Part shown: in pieces, positions 34,352-43,361 of the stretch
Position numbering within the stretch: position 1 is the first letter of the stretch
How the letters are laid out: every line of letters begins with the position of its first letter
NCBI RefSeq assembly: GCF_009826935.1
Contig: NZ_WUMN01000002.1
Coordinates: 248,001-312,000, forward strand
Source of the DNA: Flavobacterium sp. Sd200
GTDB lineage: Bacteria > Bacteroidota > Bacteroidia > Flavobacteriales > Flavobacteriaceae
DNA length: 64,000 nucleotides
Direction: 5' to 3'
Notes under the pieces: model-generated
What the model was told of the DNA's origin: nothing
Databases searched by the model: none
The model's input: the letters and a program-made list of their open reading frames with translations, nothing else
Program-made: the position numbers and the translations under genes

Positions 34352-35230
34352 ATGAATGTAACAATAATAGGATTAGGTTTAATAGGCGGTTCCCTTGCGC
34401 TGGATATAAAACAGGCATATCCTGACGCTAAAATATCAGGCATTGATGCCAACGAGAAACACGTTGAGGAAGCTTTACTGCTGGGCATTATAAGCCACGG
34501 AGTATGCACAGGCAACGGTCAGGCCGAACTTACCGACATAGCCGCCCTTAAGGAAGCCGACTGGATAGTGCTCGCCATACCTGTAAACCTTATTACCAAT
34601 GTGCTGCCACAGGTGCTCAATGTAATAAAAGACGACGCCATAGTTTTTGATGCAGGCTCTACCAAAGCAGCCATTTGCAAAGCGGTAGAAAATCATTCGC
34701 GGAGGCGCAACTTTATTGCCACTCACCCTATTGCCGGTACCGAATTTAGTGGACCATCGGCAGCCATAACAGGCTTGTTTAACGGCAAGACCAATATTAT
34801 TTGCGAAGTAGAGAAAACCGCCTTTAAGCTACAGGAAAAAGCACTGGAACTGTTTAAAGCCGTAGGCATGCGCATCAGGTACATGGACCCGGTTTCACAC
34901 GATACGCATATAGCCTATGTATCGCACCTTTCGCACATCAGTTCGTTCATGCTGGGTAAAACGGTTATTGAAAAAGAGAAAGACGAACGCGATATCTTCG
35001 ACATGGCAGGCAGTGGTTTTGCCAGTACGGTGCGCCTTGCCAAGAGCTCGCCCACCACATGGGCATCGATATTTAAAGAAAACAAAACAAACGTTAGCAG
35101 TGCATTGCAGCAGTATATTGCTAATTTGCAAAAGTTTCAGCAACTGCTGGAGCAGGACGATTTTGAAGGGATATTTCAGGAAATGGAAGACACCAACAGG
35201 ATAAAGGATATATTGAACGGGATAAAGTAG
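34352..35230 (+). CDS. tyrA: Prephenate dehydrogenase
   Basis: 292 aa. Rossmann start MNVTIIGLGLIGGSLALDI; DAGSTKAAI; THPIAGTEFSGP with the catalytic His; HDTHIAYVSHLSHISSFMLG in the C-terminal helical dimer domain. Oxidises prephenate to 4-hydroxyphenylpyruvate with NAD+ for Tyr synthesis. Third structural gene of the attenuated operon, after repeat F. A variable AT-rich spacer with TTTGAGATTTGAGACATTAGACAAGAG-type repeat sequence (35231-35324) precedes the next gene. Confidence 0.95.
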   Translation: MNVTIIGLGLIGGSLALDIKQAYPDAKISGIDANEKHVEEALLLGIISHGVCTGNGQAELTDIAALKEADWIVLAIPVNLITNVLPQVLNVIKDDAIVFDAGSTKAAICKAVENHSRRRNFIATHPIAGTEFSGPSAAITGLFNGKTNIICEVEKTAFKLQEKALELFKAVGMRIRYMDPVSHDTHIAYVSHLSHISSFMLGKTVIEKEKDERDIFDMAGSGFASTVRLAKSSPTTWASIFKENKTNVSSALQQYIANLQKFQQLLEQDDFEGIFQEMEDTNRIKDILNGIK

Positions 35231-35324
35231 ATGACAGATATTGGATTTGAGATTTGAGACATTAGACAAGAGATAAAAGACTACAGAACAAAGACATTAA
35301 TAAAATATAAAAAGACATTAGAAT

Positions 35325-36407
35325 ATGGAAAATAGTACCGCCCTCCGCACATGGTTAGACGATTTCAAACTGGAACATCCACTGGTTATTGCCGGGCCAT
35401 GCAGTGCCGAGACCGAAGAGCAGGTTTTAAAAATAGCACACGAGCTTAAAGACAGCGATGTGAGCATATACCGCGCAGGCATCTGGAAACCCCGCACACG
35501 CCCGGGCGGGTTTGAGGGCGTAGGAGCCATTGGCCTTAAATGGCTGCAAAAAGCCAAAGCCGAAACCGGACTACTCATGGCTACAGAGGTAGCTAATGCC
35601 ACACACGTAAAGCTGGCGTTAGAGCATGATATTGACGTACTGTGGATTGGCGCACGCACCACGGTAAACCCTTTTGCCGTACAGGAAATTGCCGATGCAC
35701 TAGCCGGTACCGATAAAATTGTACTGGTTAAAAACCCTGTAAACCCGGATTTGGCTTTATGGCTGGGTGGCGTAGAGCGCCTTTACAACGCAGGCATTAA
35801 AAAACTGGGGGTAATTCACCGTGGGTTTAGCACGTACGAAAAAACAAAATACAGAAATATACCGGAATGGCAGCTGGCTATTGAGCTGCAAAATAAATTC
35901 CCTGACCTGCCCCTGATTATAGACCCAAGCCACATTACCGGCCGCCGCGACCTGATACAGGAAGTAAGCCAGCAGGCACTCGACCTTAATTATGACGGGC
36001 TTATTATTGAAACACATACCGACCCTGACAATGCCTGGAGCGATGCTGCACAGCAGGTTACCCCTACCCGCCTTAAGCAGATTTTTGAAGACCTTAAGGT
36101 GCGTAAAGAAGTGGGTACCGATGCCGATTATGACAAAAGAATGGCAGGCCTGCGTATGAACATTGACGAGTATGACAACAAGATAATCGAAATTTTAGGC
36201 AAGCGTATGGCAGTAGCCGGACAGATCGGCGCACTTAAAAAAGAGTTTAACGTTGCCGTACTGCAAAACAAACGCTGGAACGAAATTCTGGATAAAATGA
36301 CCGCCCAGGGTGCCGACAAAGGCCTTGGTAAAGATTTTATTGTAGATATTTTTAAGGCCATACACCAGGAGAGTATAAGCCAGCAGGAGAAAATTATAAA
36401 TAACTAA
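35325..36407 (+). CDS. Bifunctional 3-deoxy-7-phosphoheptulonate synthase / chorismate mutase (type II)
   Basis: 360 aa. N-terminal ~1-260 is a KDPS/AroA-beta type DAHP synthase barrel (VIAGPCSAETEEQV, RAGIWKPRTRPGGFEGVG, LVKNPVNPDLALWLGG, IIDPSHITGRRDLI, GLIIETHTDPDNAWSDAAQQ). C-terminal ~270-355 is an AroQ chorismate mutase (RMNIDEYDNKIIEILGKRMAVAGQIGALKKEFNVAVLQNKRW). The single protein therefore does the first step and the branch point to prephenate, feeding pheA and tyrA of the same operon. This fusion is typical of Bacteroidota; here the mutase domain is C-terminal. Confidence 0.95.
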   Translation: MENSTALRTWLDDFKLEHPLVIAGPCSAETEEQVLKIAHELKDSDVSIYRAGIWKPRTRPGGFEGVGAIGLKWLQKAKAETGLLMATEVANATHVKLALEHDIDVLWIGARTTVNPFAVQEIADALAGTDKIVLVKNPVNPDLALWLGGVERLYNAGIKKLGVIHRGFSTYEKTKYRNIPEWQLAIELQNKFPDLPLIIDPSHITGRRDLIQEVSQQALDLNYDGLIIETHTDPDNAWSDAAQQVTPTRLKQIFEDLKVRKEVGTDADYDKRMAGLRMNIDEYDNKIIEILGKRMAVAGQIGALKKEFNVAVLQNKRWNEILDKMTAQGADKGLGKDFIVDIFKAIHQESISQQEKIINN

Positions 36408-36450
36408 AGAATTGCCTCATAAGTTTGGCCGCTGTTTAATATCTTTAACT

Positions 36451-37089
36451 ATGATTATTAAACAGCGGTTTTCTTTTTTAATGGCATTTTTTTTTATGCT
36501 TTACGGAGCATGTACTTTGCATGCCCAATTACTACCCGACAGTATACACATAAACACTAAAATTTATGCAGTAGCTAATAATGGTAGTGACATATTTCAG
36601 AGCGAATATGGCACAACTTTATTAAAAGGTAAAAGTTCATACACGATAAAGGGCACAGGAAAAACCATTAGTAAAAAAAAGATAGAAAGTCTAATCGGTG
36701 CCAGTAGTGAAAGGATGTCTTTTGAAGAACATTTCAAGAATACAGGCATTGATACCCTGACGATTAAAAACAGGACACGACAACTCCTGAACGATGACTT
36801 TGAGTGGACACCCCTTCAAGCTGACTATATTTTACCTTTATTGCATGATATTAACTACTACAGAAGACTATACGAAGAGGGCTTTTACGCAAACGGAGAC
36901 TTTAATATTGGCACAAGTCATTACCGTTTCAAAAAGAAATTTCATATTACAATCTACACAAAAAATCAAATTGCAGGTTTCGGCACTACGACATCCGTAT
37001 CCGGCTGTGCCTTACCTTACACTACAAACGATGGCACAGAAAACTACAACCCAAAACTAAAAAAGCACTGGCGGCTATATTGCAAATAG
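36451..37089 (+). CDS. Secreted protein of unknown function, 5' part of a frameshifted gene
   Basis: 212 aa from the ATG at 36451 (MIIKQRFSFLMAFFFMLYG), whose first ~26 residues form a signal peptide; starts at 36412 or 36481 are possible. A TATCTTTA -7-like element at 36440-36447 lies very close. No domain recognised. The last in-frame codons CTA AAA AAG CAC are followed by a stop at 37087. A shift to -1 at A_AAA_AAG (37059-37065) would continue into the next ORF without a stop, giving one protein of about 476 aa. Either programmed frameshifting or a lost A in the A6 run. Confidence 0.65.
   Translation: MIIKQRFSFLMAFFFMLYGACTLHAQLLPDSIHINTKIYAVANNGSDIFQSEYGTTLLKGKSSYTIKGTGKTISKKKIESLIGASSERMSFEEHFKNTGIDTLTIKNRTRQLLNDDFEWTPLQADYILPLLHDINYYRRLYEEGFYANGDFNIGTSHYRFKKKFHITIYTKNQIAGFGTTTSVSGCALPYTTNDGTENYNPKLKKHWRLYCK
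37059..37065 (+). promoter_or_regulatory. A_AAA_AAG slippery heptamer at the junction of two overlapping frames
   Basis: Codon phase of the upstream frame is CTA AAA AAG CAC, exactly the X_XXY_YYZ -1 frameshift signal used in dnaX. After slippage the frame reads GCA CTG GCG GCT ATA and stays open to 37880. Confidence 0.5.
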
Positions 37090-37880
37090 AATGTTATGAA
37101 AAAAAAGGGCGTGAATTAACCCATGAACTCGCCAATAAAATAATTATTGACAATGCACAGCGTCTTCGTGAACTTCAGGCAGAAAAGCACAGCAGTTATA
37201 TTGAGGACCTCAAAAAAACTTTTATTGTCGAAAATGCACAGGTAGATAAATTTACAAATATGTACCTTTTTTTACTTCGCACTGCTGATATGCCTCAAAA
37301 CATGCATATAAACTTTTATGCTACAGAACAAAAAAACAGGCTCACCACGGCAGATTCACTTGTAGTAAAATATAAGCAGATAGTTTACAGAATAAACCAA
37401 ATAAGTTTTATCAATAATTATTTGCAACAAGATCCTGAAACCCACCTTTATATTGAGTTTAAAAATCATAAACCTATTGATTCTGAAATTATAAATGAGG
37501 TTAATACGAATCCTGCACTATGGGCTAAACATGATAAATATCAAAAAGAACAGGAAGAACATGCTGAAAAATATCCGGAAAGCAAACAACATCTTTTTGA
37601 TGCTATTCGGTATTCTGTTCAGCAGAATTGCGGATGCAACGTTCGCTATGACGAAAACAAAATAAAGGATGCTATATCTTTTAAAATTGTAACCCCACAG
37701 GCAGAACACGAAGGTAACGGCACATCAAGCTGGCTCCTGCTTCCCGACGGTCGCATATTGTTATATTTTATGCAAGGGGACAAGGCTATGTATTTTGACT
37801 ACAGCACCTGGGGGAATAAATTTACGGGAGTTCAAAGACCCTGCAAGGTGTTCGATGATCAGGGAAAAGTCTTAAATTAG
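37065..37880 (+). CDS. 3' part of the same frameshifted secreted protein
   Basis: The open frame runs through ALAAILQIECYEKKGRELTHELANK and ends at 37880. The only initiation codon near its beginning is a TTG at 37080 inside the other ORF, and the first ATG is at 37257, so independent translation is unlikely. Charged, helical; C-terminal part is beta-like and has Cys-rich NCGCNVRYD and WLLLPDGRILLYFMQGDKAMYFDYSTWG. I do not recognise the family. It is presumably the C-terminal half of the protein begun at 36451. Confidence 0.6.
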   Translation, partial: ALAAILQIECYEKKGRELTHELANKIIIDNAQRLRELQAEKHSSYIEDLKKTFIVENAQVDKFTNMYLFLLRTADMPQNMHINFYATEQKNRLTTADSLVVKYKQIVYRINQISFINNYLQQDPETHLYIEFKNHKPIDSEIINEVNTNPALWAKHDKYQKEQEEHAEKYPESKQHLFDAIRYSVQQNCGCNVRYDENKIKDAISFKIVTPQAEHEGNGTSSWLLLPDGRILLYFMQGDKAMYFDYSTWGNKFTGVQRPCKVFDDQGKVLN

Positions 37881-37926
37881 TTACTACCGCCTCTAAAAAT
37901 TAGCATCGCGATATTAAGCATATTAC

Positions 37927-37934
37927 TATCTTTG
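37927..37934 (+). promoter_or_regulatory. -7 promoter element of rsgA (leaderless arrangement)
   Basis: TATCTTTG, exact TANNTTTG; only 4 nt separate it from the rsgA ATG, so the transcript would begin at or next to the start codon. Confidence 0.6.
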
Positions 37935-37938
37935 CGGC

Positions 37939-38907
37939 ATGACAGGATTGGTTTATAAATCTACCGGAAGCTGGTACACCGTTAAAACCGAAGATGGGGC
38001 TGTATATGAATGCCGCATTAAAGGTAAGTTGCGCATTAAAGGCATAAAGAGCACCAACCCCGTTGCCGTGGGCGATGTGGTAGATTTTGAACTTGAAGAA
38101 ACTGCCGATACTGTTACGGGCATTATAAGCAACGTGCAGGAACGCGATAATTATATTGTGCGCAAATCGGTTAACCTTTCTAAACAGGTACACATTATTG
38201 CCAGCAATATCGATAAGCTTTTTTTGCTGGTTACTATTAACAATCCTCCTACCACCACCAGTTTTATAGACCGCTTTTTGGTTACCGCTGAGGCTTATGG
38301 CATAACTGCAATTATTGTTTTTAATAAGGTTGATACGTATGACACTGCCATGGAAGACGAGCAACTTTACCTGCAATATGTGTACAGCAAAATAGGCTAT
38401 AAATGCCTTAAAGTATCGGCACAAACAGGTAAAGGCATCGACGCTTTGCGCGAAGAAATGAAAGACTGCGTGAGTATGTTCTCGGGTCATTCGGGTGTAG
38501 GTAAGTCGACTTTGGTTAACACACTTCAGCCGGAGCTTAATTTAAAGACCAAAGAAATTTCGGCACAACACAGCCAGGGGCAGCACACCACAACCTTTGC
38601 AGAGATGTTCGACCTTGATTTTGGAGCTAAGATAATAGACACTCCAGGTATTCGCGGTTTTGGAATTGTAGACATGGATAAAGATGAAATTGGTGATTAC
38701 TTCCCTGAGTTCTTTGCTCTTAAGGACCAATGCAAATACAACAACTGCCTGCATAAAGACGAGCCGCAATGTGCTGTTAAATATGCTCTTGAAAAAGACG
38801 AAATAGCCTGGAGCCGCTACCGAAATTACCTGCAAATGCTTGAAGGCGAAGACGAGCATTACCGCACTGATATTTATGGTGAGGGGAAAAACAATGAGTT
38901 AGAGTAG
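37939..38907 (+). CDS. rsgA: Small ribosomal subunit biogenesis GTPase RsgA
   Basis: 322 aa circularly permuted GTPase that checks 30S maturation. N-terminal OB fold (YKSTGSWYTVKTEDGAVYECRIKGKLR). GTPase motifs in permuted order: G4 VFNKVDTY, G5 VSAQTGKG, G1 SGHSGVGKSTLVN, G3 DTPGIRGFG. C-terminal zinc knuckle CKYNNCLHKDEPQCAV provides Cys-x4-Cys-x-His-x5-Cys. Complete and normal length. Confidence 0.97.
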   Translation: MTGLVYKSTGSWYTVKTEDGAVYECRIKGKLRIKGIKSTNPVAVGDVVDFELEETADTVTGIISNVQERDNYIVRKSVNLSKQVHIIASNIDKLFLLVTINNPPTTTSFIDRFLVTAEAYGITAIIVFNKVDTYDTAMEDEQLYLQYVYSKIGYKCLKVSAQTGKGIDALREEMKDCVSMFSGHSGVGKSTLVNTLQPELNLKTKEISAQHSQGQHTTTFAEMFDLDFGAKIIDTPGIRGFGIVDMDKDEIGDYFPEFFALKDQCKYNNCLHKDEPQCAVKYALEKDEIAWSRYRNYLQMLEGEDEHYRTDIYGEGKNNELE

Positions 38908-38979
38908 GTTTATTACACAAAGGCACGCAAAGAAGGCACAAAGATTCATAAAGAATTAAATGAACCCCACAACAAAATA

Positions 38980-39432
38980 ATGAAAGCCGTACTGCAAAAG
39001 GTTAGCGAAGCATCTGTAACCATAGAAGGACAAAAAGTAGCCGATATTAAAGGCGGACTGCTGATACTTATTGGTATTGAGGAAGCCGATACTCAGGAAG
39101 ATATTAACTGGCTGGTTGCAAAAATTGTAAAACTCAGGATATTTGGCGATGCAGATGGTGTTATGAATCTTTCGGTTCAGGAAACCGGTGGCGACATTAT
39201 TGTGGTGAGTCAGTTTACACTGCATGCACTCACTAAAAAAGGCAATCGCCCATCTTATATTAGGGCTGCAAGACCCGAAATTGCCATACCAATATATGAA
39301 GCTTTTGTAAAGCAGACAGAAGCAGAATTGGGAAAAAAAATCCAAACCGGGCAGTTTGGGGCCGATATGAAAGTAGCCTTATTAAATGATGGACCTGTAA
39401 CTATTGTAATCGATACAAAAAACAAGGAATAA
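38980..39432 (+). CDS. dtd: D-aminoacyl-tRNA deacylase
   Basis: 150 aa. Removes D-amino acids (D-Tyr and others) and mischarged Gly from tRNA. Signature motifs are intact: SxQ-type VVSQFTLHA (cross-subunit active site Thr) and the Gly-cisPro motif NxGP in LLNDGPVTIVID. Start ATG at 38980; the 72 bp spacer before it contains a CACAAAG-type repeat fragment (38913-38955). Confidence 0.95.
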   Translation: MKAVLQKVSEASVTIEGQKVADIKGGLLILIGIEEADTQEDINWLVAKIVKLRIFGDADGVMNLSVQETGGDIIVVSQFTLHALTKKGNRPSYIRAARPEIAIPIYEAFVKQTEAELGKKIQTGQFGADMKVALLNDGPVTIVIDTKNKE

Positions 39433-39435
39433 TGC

Positions 39436-39465
39436 TTTGAATTTTTAAGAAAAAAGTTATTTTTG
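39436..39465 (+). promoter_or_regulatory. Promoter of the DUF3857 gene cluster
   Basis: TTTG at 39436-39439 (-33), 18 bp spacer, TATTTTTG at 39458-39465 (-7, exact), 19 nt before the ATG at 39485. One of the best promoters in the window. Confidence 0.7.
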
Positions 39466-39484
39466 ATGCACCAACAATTTTAAC

Positions 39485-41380
39485 ATGTTCTTAAGAATCA
39501 CCACCCTGCTATTGACACTTATGGCACTGCCCATGTGTGCTCAGCAAAACTACAGTTTTGCCTCTATACCCGAAAACCTTATTGAAAACGCCAATGCCGT
39601 GATACGCCTTGACCAAACGAATATTACTATAACCTCGAGAAAATCGATGACGGTAAAAACCACAAGCGCAGTCACGGTTCTCAATAAGCTTGGACTTACC
39701 TATATGGACGACAGAGAGTATTTCGATAAATCGACCAATATAAAATCTATTGAGGCAATTGTTTATGACCAAAACGGCATTCAGATAAAAAAAATAAAAC
39801 GAAAAGACTTTAAAGAAGTTGCAGTATCTGAAGGCTCTATAACCGACAATAAAATGCTGTATCTGGATTACACACCTGTGCAATATCCTTTTACACTGGT
39901 TTTTACAAGCGAGACCGAAACGTCTAACACTGCATTTATTCCGCAATGGTATCCTGCAAAAGGAACTTTTGTAAGCACACAAAAATCTGTGCGGACAGTT
40001 ACTTATCCACCTGATCTCGGATTTAAATTCAAAGACTATAATTTTGGAGAAATTGTACTGAACAAACAACAAACAGGCAATTCGCTTAGTCTTAGCGCAG
40101 AAAATATACCTGCGTTACGCAACGAAGATTATTCGCCATCATTTAATAAAATAATGCCACATGTACTTTTTGGATTAGAAAAATTTCATCTGGAAGGGGT
40201 AGATGGTGAGGCAACTACATGGGAAACATTCGGTGCATGGGAATATGATGCCCTCTTATCAGGGACTGATGAACTATCTATAGACACCCAAAATAAAATA
40301 AAAGGCCTTGTTGGCAATGAAACAGATTTACTTAAAAAGGCAAAAATAGTATACAAATATGTACAAGAAAAAACACGCTATGTCAGTATTCAACTCGGGA
40401 TTGGTGGTTTTAAACCAATGAATGCCAAAGACGTAGACCGATTGGGATATGGCGACTGTAAAGCATTAAGCAATTATACACGTGCTTTGTTAAAAGTAGT
40501 AGATGTGCCATCGTATTATGCAGAAGTATATTCAGGAAAAAAACAAAGAGATTTTACAAGTGATTTTGTAAGTGTACAGGGAGACCATGTTATTTTAGCA
40601 ATACCCTATAACTCCGGATATATATGGCTAGAGTGTACAAATCAAAGTGCACCATTTGGTTTTCAGGGTAATTTTACAGACAACAGGCTTGTACTTTTAG
40701 TTAAACCAGGCAAAGGAGAACTTGTGCGCACACATGTTTACCAAACTAAAGGAAACAGCCAGATTAGTAAAGGTACTTACACTATTACTGATAACGGTGC
40801 CATGAGCGGCGATGTAAAAATAGTATCTAAGGGTTTACAATACGACGATAAATATCATTTTGAAAAAGAGTCGCCCGATGAGCTTGATAAGATATACAAA
40901 TCGCGCTTTAGCAATATAAACAACCTGAAACTTAAAAAAACAGGGGTACAAAATAATAGCGATTCACAGGAATTTACCGAAGATATTGCTTTAGAAGCGC
41001 AAAGCTATTGTAATAACAGCGGCAACAGGCTAATATTTGCCATTAATGCCTACAATCAAAGCAGTTTGATTCCGCAAAGGTACCGCAACCGTAAAATGCC
41101 ATTTGAAATTTCTACGGGCTTTTATGATCAGGATGAAATAACTATAAATCTGCCACAGGGCTTTAAAATGGAAGCCAAACCTGAAAACACTACCATTACC
41201 GACAAATTTGGCGAATATAAAACCGAGTATGTTATTGTGAGCCCTACGCAAATGCTTTACAAACGAACACTGCAAATAAACGAAGGGTCTTATGCCAGCA
41301 GTGAGTATGAAAATTACAGGCTTTTCAGGGAAAAAATTGCCCGTAACGACAATGCTAAAGTTGTGCTTGTAAAAAACTAA
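39485..41380 (+). CDS. DUF3857/transglutaminase-like secreted protein with intact catalytic Cys
   Basis: 631 aa. Signal peptide 1-19 (LLLTLMALPMCA). DUF3857 N-terminal domain ~35-250, a transglutaminase-like core ~255-390 (IVYKYVQEKTRYVSIQLGIGGFKPM, then GYGDCKALSNYTRALLKVVDVPSYYAEV with the catalytic Cys, and a later GDHVILAIPYN His), and a C-terminal DUF3858-like beta domain to ~630. Periplasmic or surface; reaction unknown, perhaps peptide crosslinking or hydrolysis. First of three tandem relatives, and the only one with the Cys. Confidence 0.9.
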   Translation: MFLRITTLLLTLMALPMCAQQNYSFASIPENLIENANAVIRLDQTNITITSRKSMTVKTTSAVTVLNKLGLTYMDDREYFDKSTNIKSIEAIVYDQNGIQIKKIKRKDFKEVAVSEGSITDNKMLYLDYTPVQYPFTLVFTSETETSNTAFIPQWYPAKGTFVSTQKSVRTVTYPPDLGFKFKDYNFGEIVLNKQQTGNSLSLSAENIPALRNEDYSPSFNKIMPHVLFGLEKFHLEGVDGEATTWETFGAWEYDALLSGTDELSIDTQNKIKGLVGNETDLLKKAKIVYKYVQEKTRYVSIQLGIGGFKPMNAKDVDRLGYGDCKALSNYTRALLKVVDVPSYYAEVYSGKKQRDFTSDFVSVQGDHVILAIPYNSGYIWLECTNQSAPFGFQGNFTDNRLVLLVKPGKGELVRTHVYQTKGNSQISKGTYTITDNGAMSGDVKIVSKGLQYDDKYHFEKESPDELDKIYKSRFSNINNLKLKKTGVQNNSDSQEFTEDIALEAQSYCNNSGNRLIFAINAYNQSSLIPQRYRNRKMPFEISTGFYDQDEITINLPQGFKMEAKPENTTITDKFGEYKTEYVIVSPTQMLYKRTLQINEGSYASSEYENYRLFREKIARNDNAKVVLVKN

Positions 41381-41384
41381 GAGT

Positions 41385-43334
41385 ATGCTTAAAAACATTC
41401 TGTGGGCTGTAGTGCTTTTTGCATCAATGGCAGGGCTTGCCCAAACAGCCACTGTAGAGCCTTTAAAGATCACAAAAGAAGACCTTACGGAAAAAACACA
41501 TCCGCAGGACACTACCACCGCAGCAGCCTATCTGTACAGGTATGGCAAAACGTGGTATGAAATAAACAACAACTACTGGGTAATGGTTACTGAGGTATAC
41601 AGCCGCATAAAGATCTATAAAAAAGAAGGCTATAGCTTTGCCAATCCTGAGATCGTGTTTTATTCGGGCGCCAGGACAGCAAACGGTTTTTTTAGTGAAG
41701 CCAGCACCTATAATCTTGTATCGGGAGCCATACAAAAGACTCCGTTGAAAGCCGACAACCAGTTTGAAAAAGAACTCAAGGAAGATTATATAAAAAAGTC
41801 TATTAGTCTTCCGGCTGTGCAGGAAGGCAGTATTATAGAATATAAGTACACTATAAAAACGCCTTATTTTGGAGAATTGAGGGATTTTAAATTTCAGTTC
41901 GACATTCCTGCCAACGATGTAAGGTATGACGTGCAGCTTCCAATATACTTTTACTACAATGTTTATACTACCGGGAAAGAAGTTATTGCCGACAAGAACA
42001 ACGGCAAGGAAGTATATAATAACCGCACAGACGTTAAAGAAAAACATTACAGCTATACAGCTAAAAAAGTAAAAGCCCTTAAAGACGAAGCTTATGTAGA
42101 TAATATAGACAACTATACAGCAGTTGTAAAGCATGAGCTTTCGGCTACCACAATGCCCAATCAGGGTGTTAAAAAATATGCTACCGACTGGAAAACAGTT
42201 GCCCAAACCATTTATGACAACAGCAAGTTTGGAAGGGAACTCAAGTTTAATTCATATTTCGAGGAAGATATAGACCCCATTCTGGCAAAAGCTGCAAACG
42301 ACTCTGAGAAAGCGAACCTTATTTTTGAGTATGTAAAAAGCCGTATGAACTGGAATAAGGAAAATGGGTATTTATGCGACAACGGTGTAAAAAAAGCATA
42401 TGCGGAAAGAGTGGGCAATGTTGCCGAAATTAACCTCATGCTCACGGCTATGTTGCGCCATGCAGGTCTTGATGCCAACCCTGTGTTGGTAAGCACCCGC
42501 GATAATGGGATTGCCGTTTATCCAAACCGTTTTGCTTATAATTATGTAATTGCCGCGGTAAAGCTTAATGACAAGACTGTTTTATTGGACGCCACCAGTA
42601 AATATTCTCAGGCTAATATTTTGCCCATCCGCACACTGAATTGGGAAGGAAGGCTAATTAAAAAAAATGGTGACACTGAAGAGGTAAACCTCCTGCCAGA
42701 ACTGATATCCAGAGAGATTATAGCTGTTGTATGCACCGTTAATAAAGACGGCAGTATAAACGGAAAGGTCAGGGACCAATATGCAGATTACAGTGCCTAT
42801 ACCTTTAGGGAACGGTATGCAGGAACCAATAAAGACAGCTATATCGAAGAAATGGAAGGCGATTATAAAGGACTGACCATTGACGAATATAAAGTTACTA
42901 ACGAGAAAGATATTACTAAACCACTGATAGAAGATTACTCTTTTTCATATAACATGGCGGCAGATATTATTGGCAATAAAATGTATCTGAACCCCATGGT
43001 ATTTTTTACAAGGACAGGAAACCCATTCAAACAGGAAACAAGAGAATATCCTATAGATTTTGTGTATCCTCAACAGGACAAATACATCATATCGTTTGCA
43101 ATACCCGAAGGCTACAAAATAGAATCGGTGCCCAAAGCAACTTCAATCGCTATGGAACAAAATGCCGGATCTTTTAAATATACCACGAATGTGTCGGGCA
43201 ATAACATTCAGCTTTCTGTAATTTATGAGATCAACGATGCAAAATTCGCACCTGAGTTTTATAACACCCTAAAAGATTTTTTCCAGAAAATGGCCGATAA
43301 GCACCGCGAGAAAATAGTACTTATAAAAGCTTAA
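41385..43334 (+). CDS. DUF3857/transglutaminase-like secreted protein, catalytic Cys absent (paralogue 2)
   Basis: 649 aa. Signal peptide 1-20 (ILWAVVLFASMAGLAQT). Same domain order as the neighbour upstream. Where the active relatives have GDCK(A/D), this protein reads GNVAEINLMLTAMLRHAGLDANPVLVSTR, so the nucleophile Cys is replaced (V/A). It is likely a non-catalytic binding or scaffold protein. Starts 4 bp after the previous gene, so it is co-transcribed and probably made in the same complex. Confidence 0.88.
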   Translation: MLKNILWAVVLFASMAGLAQTATVEPLKITKEDLTEKTHPQDTTTAAAYLYRYGKTWYEINNNYWVMVTEVYSRIKIYKKEGYSFANPEIVFYSGARTANGFFSEASTYNLVSGAIQKTPLKADNQFEKELKEDYIKKSISLPAVQEGSIIEYKYTIKTPYFGELRDFKFQFDIPANDVRYDVQLPIYFYYNVYTTGKEVIADKNNGKEVYNNRTDVKEKHYSYTAKKVKALKDEAYVDNIDNYTAVVKHELSATTMPNQGVKKYATDWKTVAQTIYDNSKFGRELKFNSYFEEDIDPILAKAANDSEKANLIFEYVKSRMNWNKENGYLCDNGVKKAYAERVGNVAEINLMLTAMLRHAGLDANPVLVSTRDNGIAVYPNRFAYNYVIAAVKLNDKTVLLDATSKYSQANILPIRTLNWEGRLIKKNGDTEEVNLLPELISREIIAVVCTVNKDGSINGKVRDQYADYSAYTFRERYAGTNKDSYIEEMEGDYKGLTIDEYKVTNEKDITKPLIEDYSFSYNMAADIIGNKMYLNPMVFFTRTGNPFKQETREYPIDFVYPQQDKYIISFAIPEGYKIESVPKATSIAMEQNAGSFKYTTNVSGNNIQLSVIYEINDAKFAPEFYNTLKDFFQKMADKHREKIVLIKA

Positions 43335-43361
43335 TAAATAACCTTAAAAACACCACCCCCT

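Noticed and set aside
36794..37060. A third open frame of 88 codons inside the frameshifted gene
   Set aside because: It is in neither of the two frames that join at the slippery site and its composition is that of an off-frame shadow.
41463..42206. Long antisense ORF (247 codons) opposite the second DUF3857 gene
   Set aside because: Cys/Phe/Tyr-rich antisense translation of a clearly real gene; no start signals or family.
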